From: Clostridiales bacterium
GTDB lineage: Bacteria; Bacillota; Clostridia; Saccharofermentanales; Saccharofermentanaceae
DNA: 64,000 nt
Reading direction: 5' to 3'
Assembly (NCBI GenBank): GCA_017617995.1
Contig: JAFZVE010000070.1
Coordinates: forward strand, 60,433 to 124,432
This document shows positions 44,041 through 53,147 of the stretch, one piece after another (the stretch's first letter is position 1; each line of letters begins with the position of its first letter). A model generated the notes under the pieces. The model was not told where the DNA came from. It made no database searches and saw only the letters and a list, made by a program, of their open reading frames with translations. A program made the position numbers and the translations under genes.

Positions 44041-44823
44041 ATGAAAGAAGAATATAAGATCAAACTGATTAAGAAAGAAGTACTCGGCCCGACCTGCGCC
44101 GTACTTACTTTCACGTGTCCGGAAATCGCGGAAGAAGCGCAGCCCGGACAGTTCGTCAATCTGTCCTGTGATTACTTCCTGAAGCGTCCTTTCGGCATCA
44201 TGTGCGTCGATAAGATCGAAAAGACCTTCAGTGTCGGTGTCCGTAAAGTCGGAAAGGGAACCGAGAAGATCATCGAGGCAAAAGAGGGAGATGAGTTTAC
44301 CGTACTTGGTCCTCTGGGCAACGGATTTCCGTTTGACGGGGTCAAGAAGCTTCTTCTTGTCGGCGGAGGTACCGGAATCTTCCCTATCTTCTGCGCGGCC
44401 AAATACGCACAGGAAAACGGCATTCCTTGCCGGATCGTAAACGGATACCGTAGTAAGAACGATGCTTTTCTATTCGATAAGTTCGAAGCAGTCTGCGATA
44501 ACTTCGAGGTGACGACCGATGCCGGAGATCTCGGCATGAAGGGAAATGTCATGACATATCTCGAGACCATCGATGATTCGGAACTTTCTGATACGACAGT
44601 TATGGTCGTCGGTCCCGGCATCATGATGAGAAAAGTCTCGGAATGGGCACAGGCCAAGGGGCTTACTTGTTACGTTTCTCTCGAGCAGCGTATGGCCTGC
44701 GGAATCGGCGCATGTCTCGTATGCGTATGCAAGATCAAGGCCGAGCAGGAAGGAAAAGAATTCGTCCACAAGCGCTGCTGCAAGGACGGTCCTGTCTTTA
44801 GAGCTGAGGAGGTGATCTGGTGA
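44041..44823 (+). CDS. pyrK: Dihydroorotate dehydrogenase electron-transfer subunit
   Basis: This 260-residue FAD and [2Fe-2S] protein passes electrons from dihydroorotate, via PyrD, to NAD. It has the flavin-binding KRPFGIM near residue 42, the NAD-binding GGGTGIFP near residue 110, and a C-terminal cluster-binding set of Cys (ACGIGACLVCVC, then RCCKDGPVF). It lies directly before pyrD with a four-base overlap, so it forms the class 1B dihydroorotate dehydrogenase heterotetramer. Confidence 0.95.
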   Translation: MKEEYKIKLIKKEVLGPTCAVLTFTCPEIAEEAQPGQFVNLSCDYFLKRPFGIMCVDKIEKTFSVGVRKVGKGTEKIIEAKEGDEFTVLGPLGNGFPFDGVKKLLLVGGGTGIFPIFCAAKYAQENGIPCRIVNGYRSKNDAFLFDKFEAVCDNFEVTTDAGDLGMKGNVMTYLETIDDSELSDTTVMVVGPGIMMRKVSEWAQAKGLTCYVSLEQRMACGIGACLVCVCKIKAEQEGKEFVHKRCCKDGPVFRAEEVIW

Positions 44824-45737
44824 GTATCTCGGTTAAAGTTGGTAGTGTCGATCTGAAGAACCCGGTCATCCTGGCATCCGGCACATGCGGTTTCGGACGT
44901 GAACTTTCAGAATATATGGATCTCAGTAAACTCGGCGCTCTTTCTTCAAAAGGACTGACACTTCTGCCTCGTGACGGAAATCAAGGTGTACGTGTCGCGG
45001 AGACGCCTTCCGGCATGCTGAACTGCGTAGGTCTACAGAATCCGGGCGTCGATTCCTTTCTGGCAACCGAACTTGACTACATGGTAAATAGCGGAGCCGG
45101 CGTCGTCGTAAATGTAGCCGGTCACTCGAACGAAGACTACATCGCGATGGTCGAAAAACTCGATCCATATAAAGAGAAGATCGATGCGCTGGAGCTGAAT
45201 TTCTCATGTCCGAACGTAAAAGAAGGCTGCATGGTCATCGGATCTTCTCCGAAAGCCATCGAGGCACTGGTCAAGGATCTTCGTAAGAGAACCGATCTTC
45301 CGATGTGGATCAAGCTCACTCCGAACGTCACTTCGATCGCGGAAACAGCCAAGGGCGCAGAAGCCGGCGGTGCCGATGCGATCGTAGCGATCAACACGAT
45401 GCTCGGCATGGCGATCGATATCCGTACGAGAAGACCGCTTCTCCACAACAATACCGGCGGACTTTCCGGTCCGTGCGTCAAGCCTGTGGCCCTCCGTATG
45501 GTCCATGACATCTATGACGCCGTGAAGATCCCGGTCGTCGGATGTGGCGGCGTTTCCACATACGAGGATGTCCTCGAGTTCATGATCGCCGGTGCTTCGG
45601 CCGTCGAACTCGGTACGATCACACTCGTGCATCCGACACGTCCCGTAGAGATCGTCGAAGATCTGGAAAAATACTGTGAGCAAAACAATATTGACGAGCT
45701 GTCGTCTCTTACCGGCACGCTCGAGCTTTGGAGGTAA
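44820..45737 (+). CDS. pyrD: Dihydroorotate dehydrogenase B, catalytic subunit
   Basis: This 305-residue FMN enzyme oxidises dihydroorotate to orotate. It starts at GTG 44820 after GAGGAGG, within the end of pyrK. The catalytic Cys is in ELNFSCPN near residue 130. ILASGTCGFG lies at the N-terminus, and GCGGVSTYEDV plus GASAVELGT form the C-terminal phosphate/FMN site. A Cys rather than Ser base and partnership with PyrK identify the NAD-linked 1B class. Confidence 0.96.
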   Translation: MSISVKVGSVDLKNPVILASGTCGFGRELSEYMDLSKLGALSSKGLTLLPRDGNQGVRVAETPSGMLNCVGLQNPGVDSFLATELDYMVNSGAGVVVNVAGHSNEDYIAMVEKLDPYKEKIDALELNFSCPNVKEGCMVIGSSPKAIEALVKDLRKRTDLPMWIKLTPNVTSIAETAKGAEAGGADAIVAINTMLGMAIDIRTRRPLLHNNTGGLSGPCVKPVALRMVHDIYDAVKIPVVGCGGVSTYEDVLEFMIAGASAVELGTITLVHPTRPVEIVEDLEKYCEQNNIDELSSLTGTLELWR

Positions 45738-45741
45738 GTAT

Positions 45742-46599
45742 ATGAAAACAATTGCTGATTATCTTTTTGCGACGAATGCTGTTCGCGTAAGTGATCCGGA
45801 AAAGCCGTTCTGGTACGCATCCGGAACCCTCGGACCATTCTACGTTAATACACATTTCCTTCTCGAGTCGGAAGAAAAAGCCAACGAGCTTCTCGCCCTG
45901 ATCGAGCAGGCGGCTGCAGGTGACAGAAGCGATTTCCTGACCACGATCCTGCCTTTCGTTAAAAAGCAGTACGAGACATCCGAGTCCTATAAGGCCGTCA
46001 TCGACCTGATCGTCGAGAAGGCAAAAGAACTGGACTTCGACTTCATCTCCGGTGGTGAGCGTCGTGACTTTTTCTTCTCCCTGATGCCGGCATACCTTCT
46101 CGGCAAGCCGCATCTTTCGATCTTCAAAGACGGGGAGACCTACTACTCCGCGAATGTAGAAGAGAAGGCTGTAAAAGTCGGCGAGGGCGATTGTACCGGA
46201 AAAGTATCGCTTCACATCGCTGACCTCATCACAGAGGCTTCTTCCTACACGAATGCATGGATCCCGTCGATCCGCGGCGTAGGGGCGCAGATCACCGATA
46301 CGATCGCTGTTATCGATCGTCTGCAGGGCGGTGAGGCGAATCTTAAGAAGGAGGGCGTCAACATGTACACCTTCGCCAAGATCGAGCTCTCCCTCTTTGA
46401 CGAAGCCGTAGAAAAGGGGATCCTGACCACCGCACAGCGCGAGATGGTGGCACATTTCATGGATAACCCGATCGAGTACATGAAGGCCTTCCTGATCGCA
46501 CATCCGGACTTCATCGATGAGCAGATCGCACTCGGTGGCAAGCCGAAGCAGCGTGCAGAGATGGCGATCTCCCGCGGCTATGTTCCGGGAAGGAACTAA
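45742..46599 (+). CDS. pyrE: Orotate phosphoribosyltransferase, atypical long form
   Basis: This 285-residue protein is assigned as PyrE because it closes the pyr operon and shows the family blocks ASGTLGPFYVN, SGGERRDFFFS, YLLGKPHLSIFKDG and VIDRLQGGEANL. It is longer than usual PyrE (about 210) because of extra sequence around 45-80 and a C-terminal helical tail of about 65 residues. The PRPP loop is degenerate: ADLITEASSY replaces the usual acidic-Asp-x-x-Thr-x-Gly pattern. The start ATG 45742 follows GGAGG. No other PyrE is visible in the window. Confidence 0.8.
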   Translation: MKTIADYLFATNAVRVSDPEKPFWYASGTLGPFYVNTHFLLESEEKANELLALIEQAAAGDRSDFLTTILPFVKKQYETSESYKAVIDLIVEKAKELDFDFISGGERRDFFFSLMPAYLLGKPHLSIFKDGETYYSANVEEKAVKVGEGDCTGKVSLHIADLITEASSYTNAWIPSIRGVGAQITDTIAVIDRLQGGEANLKKEGVNMYTFAKIELSLFDEAVEKGILTTAQREMVAHFMDNPIEYMKAFLIAHPDFIDEQIALGGKPKQRAEMAISRGYVPGRN

Positions 46600-46602
46600 G
46601 CT

Positions 46603-47175
46603 TTGCCCGCGCGTAAAACATATCAGATCAAAGAGCACGTGACCGGGAATCTAGGGATCCCGGTCACGATCCGCTTTGCGCGCTTAAAACGTCTCCGTAT
46701 CACGCTCGATGAAGAAGGAAACGTGATCGCTCATGCCCCGAACCGGATGACGCTTAAGGACATCGACCGATTCATCGAGGGGAATGTCGACTGGATCGAG
46801 AAAACCAGAAAGAAGATCCAGTCCAAAACGCATCTTGCCTACATAGATGAGGCCGAGCAGAGACGAAAGGCGAGGATCATCAAGGCGAGGGTAAGTGCTT
46901 TTCTCGTCACATATGACGGAAAGAAGCCGAACCGGATATTCGTACGGAATATGAGCTCGAGATGGGGCTCCTGTTCCAGCAATGGCAACATCTCCCTGAA
47001 CGTGTATCTTCTCGATGTCGAACCGGAGTTATTCGAGTATGTACTGGTTCATGAACTGTCGCACCTTTATCACATGAACCACTCGGCCGCATTCTGGGAG
47101 CAGGTCGTAAAATACTGTCCGGACTATAAAGAGAAACGTGCGAGACTTCGAAAATACGAGATCCCAAAGAAGTAA
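46603..47175 (+). CDS. YgjP-like M48-type metallopeptidase (DUF45)
   Basis: This 190-residue protein has an SprT/YgjP-like fold: N-terminal beta region, RWGSCSS near residue 126, then HELSHLYHMNHS with the zinc-binding HExxH near residue 149 and a third His downstream. There is no signal peptide, so it is cytoplasmic. The TTG start at 46603 is preceded by GGAAGGA. It follows pyrE by three bases and may be read from the pyr transcript, but no pyrimidine-related role is known for the family. Confidence 0.88.
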   Translation: MPARKTYQIKEHVTGNLGIPVTIRFARLKRLRITLDEEGNVIAHAPNRMTLKDIDRFIEGNVDWIEKTRKKIQSKTHLAYIDEAEQRRKARIIKARVSAFLVTYDGKKPNRIFVRNMSSRWGSCSSNGNISLNVYLLDVEPELFEYVLVHELSHLYHMNHSAAFWEQVVKYCPDYKEKRARLRKYEIPKK

Positions 47176-47297
47176 TTACTTCGATCGTTAGTAAAATATT
47201 TACAATTCGATAGAAATATGTTGAATTCTTGTAAGTCCTCCAAATGCTAGAATGAGGACATAGAATACTTTTGCCCGTTCGGAAGGAGGAAGCATTC

Positions 47298-48473
47298 ATG
47301 AGTACAAGAAAAAGACACTTTCAACATATGCTGGCCTATGTAATCTCGATTGCAATGGCCCTTTCGCTATGCGCCTGCGGAGAGAAATCTGACGATACCG
47401 CCACATCGGTCGCGGATACATCCGTCACACCTATCGAAGCATCTACCATCGCAACCGTATCCGATACCGTCCCGGCCAAGGCTGACGCTCTGAAATCAGC
47501 GCCCGAAGTCTATCTCGACGCGATCCTTATTCAGATCAATCCATCGTTTATGCTCTTCGTAGATGAACGAGGCGAAGTGATCAGAAGTGAAGCCATGAAC
47601 GATGACGCGAAGAAAATGTCCGACCGTTGCGGACTTGATGGAAGAAATGTCAAGGATGCACTTGCAGACATCGTAAATGTAGCCATCGATGACGGATATC
47701 TCAAGGATGGCGGCGTAGTCAATGTTACATACGTCGACAGTTACAGGACAGAATCCGATGCCAGACACCAGCTCGATGATCTCCAGAACGTAGTCGATCA
47801 GATTGGTGATGAGCGCAATATCGATATTTCCCCGGTCGGCACTTTCGACAGCGAGATCGAATTTGTTCCTGAAGCAGAAAACACAGAGTTTACGGAAGAC
47901 CCGAACACTCCGCCTCCGGATCAGAATCCCGGAAATGAACCTTCGGATGATCAGGGCACACAGCCCGATAATGATCCCGGAAATCAGCAGGATAATCCGC
48001 CACCACCTGAATCTGACAACCAGCAGAACGATGACGGCGAAAACAACGGCGGCGATAATGGCGGAGGCAAACAGGAAGGATGTCCTGTATGTCAGGGAAG
48101 CGGTAAATGCACACGTTGTGACGAAGACGGATACGAATTCTGTTATCGCTGTGATGGTGACGGATATGTAGATTGCACCTGTGATGGTGGTTTCGATCCG
48201 AATCCCTGTCCCTGCGGCGGCGACGGTAAGTGCTACCGATGTGAGGGAACCGGAGTATTTGAAGGAAATACCTGTGATGTCTGCGGAGGTGACGGACTCT
48301 GTCAGGAATGCCATGGAGTTGGAAGAAGAACATGCTCCAGATGTAATGGGACTGGTCAGACGCCTTGCGAGGACTGCCACGGAGCCGGTAAGGTTATCTG
48401 TGGAGGCTGTCAGGGAACACGGATCTGTGAAGCCTGCGGAGGTTCCGGCCTGAACCCGCACAAAGAGGTCTAG
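47298..48473 (+). CDS. Lipoprotein with RsgI-like domain and multiple CxxCxGxG zinc-knuckle repeats
   Basis: This 391-residue protein has a lipoprotein signal peptide ending LSLCAC, a domain at about 65-145 with INPSFMLFVDERGEV and NDDAKKM that resembles the RsgI-like extracytoplasmic domain, a Pro/Asn/Asp/Gln-rich spacer at about 195-265, and a C-terminal region of about 120 residues packed with roughly ten CxxC knuckles (CPVCQGSG, CYRCEGTG, CDVCGGDG, CSRCNGTG, CEDCHGAG, CEACGGSG). These resemble the DnaJ central zinc domain, but far more repeats are present. It should be anchored on the outer membrane face. GGAAGGAGG precedes ATG 47298. Function unknown. Confidence 0.82.
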   Translation: MSTRKRHFQHMLAYVISIAMALSLCACGEKSDDTATSVADTSVTPIEASTIATVSDTVPAKADALKSAPEVYLDAILIQINPSFMLFVDERGEVIRSEAMNDDAKKMSDRCGLDGRNVKDALADIVNVAIDDGYLKDGGVVNVTYVDSYRTESDARHQLDDLQNVVDQIGDERNIDISPVGTFDSEIEFVPEAENTEFTEDPNTPPPDQNPGNEPSDDQGTQPDNDPGNQQDNPPPPESDNQQNDDGENNGGDNGGGKQEGCPVCQGSGKCTRCDEDGYEFCYRCDGDGYVDCTCDGGFDPNPCPCGGDGKCYRCEGTGVFEGNTCDVCGGDGLCQECHGVGRRTCSRCNGTGQTPCEDCHGAGKVICGGCQGTRICEACGGSGLNPHKEV

Positions 48474-48511
48474 AAAACAAAATCAAAGAGGGAGGAATTC
48501 TTCTCGGTTTA

Positions 48512-48540
48512 TTGAATATAGAAGCGCAATTCGATATACT
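48512..48540 (+). promoter_or_regulatory. Sigma-A promoter of the acyl-CoA synthetase gene
   Basis: TTGAAT (48512-48517), a 17-base spacer and TATACT (48535-48540). Confidence 0.7.
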
Positions 48541-48599
48541 TATTTTATTGGAAAATCAAATGATTTGACGGTAAATAATTCTAGATCGAGGACCGCTTT

Positions 48600-50303
48600 A
48601 TGAAGAATATTCCTTTATACGAAGTACGCCATATCGAAGATCTTCGGGACATGCTCAAACAAAGTGTCGAGCTGTACGGAGATCTTCCACTTTTTTACTA
48701 CAAGAAGGTGAAAGGCGGAGAGTACGAGTACTATACCTTTAACGAATACAACAAAGCCGTACAGGCGATGGGTACGGGTCTTTCCCACCTCTGTGGTCTG
48801 GGTTCGCGCATTGCGATCCTCGCGGAAACGAGATATGAGTGGTATGTTTCCTATCTGGCCACGGCAAATGGAACCGGCATCGTGGTTCCTCTGGATAAGG
48901 AACTTCCGGCTGAAGAAGTGGCATCCTGCCTCAACCGTGCGGAAGTAAACTGCGTAATCTACTCTTCTTCGAAGCAGAAGGTCCTCGACGAGATCCGTGA
49001 ACAGATCCCGGGGGTTAAGAATTATATCTGCATGGATAAGACGGACCGCGAGGGCGTCGATTATTTCTACGACATTCTTAATAACGGCCAGAAGCTCCTC
49101 GATGAAGGAGACCGCCTCTTCCTCGATGCACCGCTCGACAGAGAAGCAATGACCGTTCTTCTTTTCACAAGTGGTACGACGGCACAGTCGAAGGCCGTTA
49201 TGCTCAGTCAGAAGAATATCTGCAAGAACCTCGAAGGCATGTGCTCGATGACCTATATCGACCAGAACGATATGTTCCTTTCGGTATTGCCTCTGCATCA
49301 TACATATGAATGCACCTGCGGCTTCCTCTGCCAGGTATATCGTGGTTCCCATATCGCGATCTGCGAAGGTCTCCGGTACATCGTTCCGAATATGCAGCAG
49401 TCTCACGTGACGATCATCCTGGTCGTACCGCTCATGCTCGAGAAGTTCCATAAGAGCATCATGGCGAAAGCAAAAGCGACGAAGAAGATGGCCAGAAAGT
49501 TCGAGTTCGGCCGTAAGCTCTGTAAGTTCCTCCTGTTCTTCGGCATCGATAAGAGAAAGAAGATCTTCAAGCAGGTCCATGAGACATTCGGTGGCAGTCT
49601 CCGCCTGATCATCAGCGGCGGTGCCGGCATCGACCCGCAGATCCTCCAGGATATGCAGGATATGGGTTTCCCATGCATCCAGGGCTACGGCCTTACCGAG
49701 TGTGCTCCGATCCTCGCTCTGAACCGTGACTGCGACTTTAACAACCGTGCAGCGGGACTTCCGCTTCCGGACGTAGACGTTAAGGTCATCGACAAGGATG
49801 AGAATGGCATCGGTGAATTCATCGCGAAGGGCGATAACGTCATGATGGGCTACTACAAAAACGAAGAAGCCACCAAGGAAGCGATCGACGAGAACGGCTA
49901 TTACCACACCGGTGACCTCGGATACATCGATAAGGATGGTTTCTGCATCATCACAGGCCGTAAGAAGAACGTCATCATCGCCAAGAACGGCAAGAACGTA
50001 TTCCCGGAAGAGATCGAGACCATGCTCTGCATGTCCGACTACGTAGAAGAGTGCCTCGTTTCCGGCGAGGAAGAGAACGATGACGTGATCATCACCGTAA
50101 CGATCTTCCCGTGCATGGAAGAGGTCAAGAAGCTCCTCGGCGAAAATCCGGACGATGACGCCATCCAGCAGCTCATGGAAGAAGAGGTGGCCAAGGTCAA
50201 TAAGAACCTCGTAAACTACAAGCACGTAAAACGTGTCATCCTCCGTGATACCGAGTTTGATAAGACGACCAGCAAGAAGATCAGAAGAAAGTACAAGAAT
50301 TGA
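48600..50303 (+). CDS. AMP-dependent synthetase/ligase, long-chain acyl-CoA synthetase-like
   Basis: This 567-residue adenylate-forming enzyme activates a carboxylic acid, probably a fatty acid, with ATP and CoA. Motifs are the phosphate loop LLFTSGTTAQSKAV near residue 188, GYGLTECAP near residue 363, the hinge region YHTGDLGYID and TGRKKNVI, and the C-terminal catalytic Lys near TTSKKIRRK. The length is shorter than FadD/FAA forms with lid insertions. GAGG precedes ATG 48600. tldD follows by 19 bases, so they may share a transcript. Confidence 0.9.
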   Translation: MKNIPLYEVRHIEDLRDMLKQSVELYGDLPLFYYKKVKGGEYEYYTFNEYNKAVQAMGTGLSHLCGLGSRIAILAETRYEWYVSYLATANGTGIVVPLDKELPAEEVASCLNRAEVNCVIYSSSKQKVLDEIREQIPGVKNYICMDKTDREGVDYFYDILNNGQKLLDEGDRLFLDAPLDREAMTVLLFTSGTTAQSKAVMLSQKNICKNLEGMCSMTYIDQNDMFLSVLPLHHTYECTCGFLCQVYRGSHIAICEGLRYIVPNMQQSHVTIILVVPLMLEKFHKSIMAKAKATKKMARKFEFGRKLCKFLLFFGIDKRKKIFKQVHETFGGSLRLIISGGAGIDPQILQDMQDMGFPCIQGYGLTECAPILALNRDCDFNNRAAGLPLPDVDVKVIDKDENGIGEFIAKGDNVMMGYYKNEEATKEAIDENGYYHTGDLGYIDKDGFCIITGRKKNVIIAKNGKNVFPEEIETMLCMSDYVEECLVSGEEENDDVIITVTIFPCMEEVKKLLGENPDDDAIQQLMEEEVAKVNKNLVNYKHVKRVILRDTEFDKTTSKKIRRKYKN

Positions 50304-50322
50304 TCAGGAGGCTTGATCAGAT

Positions 50323-51708
50323 ATGCTATCTAATACAAGCATCGAGAGAATCCTTGCCGCGGCATTGTCCCACGGTGGGGATTTTTCCGAAGTATTCATC
50401 GAAAGAACAAAGGCCACATCCGTTTCTCTTTTGAACGGGATCGTAGAAGCAACCGGATCCAACCTGGATATGGGCATCGGCATCCGCATCCTGGAAGGTG
50501 ACCGTTCCGTATATGTCTACTCCAATGACATCTATAACGAAGAGAAACTCATCCGCATGGCGAAAAATGCGTCGGCTTCGCTTTCCCAAGCTCCGGCCGG
50601 CGAGACCATCTATCTGACGCCTCAGATCGAGTATTTTTCCCAGCGGTACGAGATCTGCCCGTCGGAAGTATCCAAGTCCGAGAAAGTGAATAAGCTGAGA
50701 AAATCAGGGGAAACCGCTAAGGCGTATTCCTCTTTGATCACACAGACTTCGGCTTCTACTTCAGATGTCGAGAAAGACGTCTGGATCGCCAATTCGGACG
50801 GGCTTTATGTGACCGATCACCGTTGCCGTACCCGCGTCATGATCCAGGCGATCGCAAGCTCCGAAGAAGATAAGCAGTACGGCTATTTCGGACCGGGAAG
50901 CGGAGAAGGCTACGAATTCTTCGAGCGCCTCGACACGGATGAACTTGCCAGAAAAGCGGCGAAGATCGCTGCGACCATGATCTCGGCCAAACCGTGCCCT
51001 TCCGGAAAAATGCCTGTCGTCATCGGGAACGGATTCGGCGGCGTTATCTTCCATGAAGCCTGCGGACATGCCCTCGAAGCCACCGCCGTCGGCATCAAGT
51101 CTTCCTACTTTACCGGCATGAAAGGCAAGCAGATCGCAAGCCCGATCGTTACCGCCTACGACGATGCAAAGATAGCGAAAGAATGGGGAAGCTATGAGGT
51201 CGACGATGAAGGTACACCTTCGCAGACGACACTTCTCATCAAGGACGGTATCCTGAACAGTTATCTGATCGATAAAATCGGTAGCCGCCGTATGGACGAG
51301 CCTTCTACAGGCTGTGCGAGAAGACAGAACTACGGATGTGCACCGACATCCCGTATGTCGAACACCTTTATCGCAGCAGGTGAGAGCAAGCCGGAAGACA
51401 TCATCGCCGATACCGAGTACGGCATCTATGCCGCGAATATGGGCGGCGGTTCTGTCGATACGTCTACCGGAGAGTTTAACTTCGCCGTAAACGAAGCCCA
51501 CATGATCCGTAACGGCAAGATCTGTGAGGCCGTAAAGGGTGCGACTCTCATCGGAAAAGGTAACGAAGTGCTCATGAATATCGACCGTGTCGGATCAGAC
51601 CTCAAACTCGCGCAGGGCGTCTGCGGTTCCGTAAGCGGAAACATTGCTGTTGATGTCGGACAGCCGACCATCCGTGTGTCGGAGATCACTGTCGGCGGTC
51701 AGGCGTAA
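50323..51708 (+). CDS. tldD: TldD-family metallopeptidase subunit
   Basis: This 461-residue protein carries the TldD zinc site HEACGH at 244-248 within FGGVIFHEACGHALE, and the family's GSRRMDEPSTGCARR and GGGSVDTSTGEF segments. TldD with TldE forms a heterodimeric protease that degrades small unfolded peptides and matures some ribosomal peptides in Enterobacteria. AGGAGG precedes ATG 50323. The tldE-like gene follows directly. No ribosomal-peptide precursor is visible nearby, so a general peptide-clearing role is likelier. Confidence 0.94.
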   Translation: MLSNTSIERILAAALSHGGDFSEVFIERTKATSVSLLNGIVEATGSNLDMGIGIRILEGDRSVYVYSNDIYNEEKLIRMAKNASASLSQAPAGETIYLTPQIEYFSQRYEICPSEVSKSEKVNKLRKSGETAKAYSSLITQTSASTSDVEKDVWIANSDGLYVTDHRCRTRVMIQAIASSEEDKQYGYFGPGSGEGYEFFERLDTDELARKAAKIAATMISAKPCPSGKMPVVIGNGFGGVIFHEACGHALEATAVGIKSSYFTGMKGKQIASPIVTAYDDAKIAKEWGSYEVDDEGTPSQTTLLIKDGILNSYLIDKIGSRRMDEPSTGCARRQNYGCAPTSRMSNTFIAAGESKPEDIIADTEYGIYAANMGGGSVDTSTGEFNFAVNEAHMIRNGKICEAVKGATLIGKGNEVLMNIDRVGSDLKLAQGVCGSVSGNIAVDVGQPTIRVSEITVGGQA

Positions 51709-51726
51709 TGGTTGGAAGGTGAAGAG

Positions 51727-53082
51727 ATGGATAAAAAGATAGAAGGATATATCGAAGAATTACTGAAGGAAGCGGAGAAGGCTGGTTTCCTCGAAGCAGA
51801 AGCCGTATACAGTGCTGATACGACCATGTCTGTATCTGCACGCGAAGGGAAGATCGTCGAGTTTGAGAACAACGATTCTTCCGGAATCTCCTTCCGCGGG
51901 CTGTATAATGGCCAGATGGGCTATGCCTCGACCGAGGATATCCAGCCGGATATGATCCCGTTTCTGATCAAGCAGGCAAAGGATAACTGTGACGTTCTCG
52001 AAGTAAAAGAGAAGATCACGGTATACGAAGGTGAGAAGGAATACCCGGAGTTTAACGGCTTTATTGAGGAACTGACCTCGATCGACTACGATTACCTCGC
52101 CAAGACAGCTCTTTCTCTGGAAAAAGCACTGCTCGCCTATGATCCTCGTATCGAGGCCGTCGATGACTGCTTCGCCGTGTACGGAAGCGCGGAGATCATG
52201 ATCCGGAACTCGAAGGGAATGCTCTGCGAAAGCCGTTCAAATGGTTTCGATGTGTATATCGGCTGCCGTGCCAAGGAAGGCGACGATGTGCAGACCTACG
52301 GAAAAGGCTGGTCATTTTCCAAGTTCAGCGAATTCGATATCGATAAATGTGCAGAGGTCGTCGGAAAACGTGTCATCGCCAAGCTCGGTGCCAAACCGAT
52401 CCCGTCCGTCAAGACTCCGATCGTGATGGATAAAACCGCTGCCAAAAGTCTTCTCGGTTCATTTGCCGGGTCCTTTTCCGCGGAAGCGATCCAGAAGGGC
52501 ATCTCCCGTTTGGTCGGAAAACTCGGTGAAACGATCGCTGATCCGAAGATTACCCTCATCGACGAGGGCATGATCGAGGGCAGCATGCTCTGCATGCCTT
52601 TCGACTCGGAGGGTGTCAGTGCCAAGCGAACAGTGATCATCGATAAAGGCGTCTTTAAGTCCGAACTTCACAACCGTAAGACCGCACTCGTTGACGGTGT
52701 TGAGAGCACCGGCAATGCCACAGGCGGATCGAAAGGTCCTCTCGGTGTCGCGCCGACCAATATGTATATCGAAAAGGGTGAGTTTACACAGGACCAGCTC
52801 TTCGAAAAGATGGGAAACGGCATCTATATTACGGCGATCCACGGCCTGCATGCCGGCATCAATTCGATCTCGGGTGATTTCTCTCTGATGTCTGAGGGAT
52901 TCCTGGTTGAAAACGGCAAGGTCACCAAGCCTGTGAACCAGATCACGATCGCCGATAACTTCTTCGACGTACTTATGAAGATCGAAGCACTCGCCGACGA
53001 TGTCGATTTCTGCACACCGGAATCGACGCATATCCAGTCTCCAAGTCTTCTGATCCCGGATGTTTCCGTAGCCGGCGAATAA
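51727..53082 (+). CDS. TldE/PmbA-family peptidase subunit
   Basis: This 451-residue TldE-like partner lacks the HExxGH zinc site and shows GNGIYITAIHGLHAGINSISGDFS-type blocks, which contribute to the heterodimer cavity. The start is set at ATG 51727 after GGAAGGTGAAGAG, leaving an 18-base gap from tldD; an in-frame TTG at 51712 is closer but has no ribosome site. It forms a two-gene unit with tldD and ends at a strong bidirectional terminator. Confidence 0.92.
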   Translation: MDKKIEGYIEELLKEAEKAGFLEAEAVYSADTTMSVSAREGKIVEFENNDSSGISFRGLYNGQMGYASTEDIQPDMIPFLIKQAKDNCDVLEVKEKITVYEGEKEYPEFNGFIEELTSIDYDYLAKTALSLEKALLAYDPRIEAVDDCFAVYGSAEIMIRNSKGMLCESRSNGFDVYIGCRAKEGDDVQTYGKGWSFSKFSEFDIDKCAEVVGKRVIAKLGAKPIPSVKTPIVMDKTAAKSLLGSFAGSFSAEAIQKGISRLVGKLGETIADPKITLIDEGMIEGSMLCMPFDSEGVSAKRTVIIDKGVFKSELHNRKTALVDGVESTGNATGGSKGPLGVAPTNMYIEKGEFTQDQLFEKMGNGIYITAIHGLHAGINSISGDFSLMSEGFLVENGKVTKPVNQITIADNFFDVLMKIEALADDVDFCTPESTHIQSPSLLIPDVSVAGE

Positions 53083-53110
53083 CAGACAAAAAACAATTTG
53101 GAATGAAAAG

Positions 53111-53147
53111 AAATCCGACGTTTCTCTTAGAGGATCGTCGGATTTTT
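53111..53147 (+). terminator. Bidirectional terminator between tldE-like and dacF-like genes
   Basis: AATCCGACG and CGTCGGATT pair around 15 bases, with T runs on both strands. It overlaps the last six codons of the convergent dacF-like gene, so termination signal and coding sequence are shared. Confidence 0.88.

Noticed and set aside
48615..50225. A 536-codon open frame on the minus strand opposite the acyl-CoA synthetase
   Set aside because: It is composition-driven and lies fully antisense to a well-supported enzyme, with no family signature.
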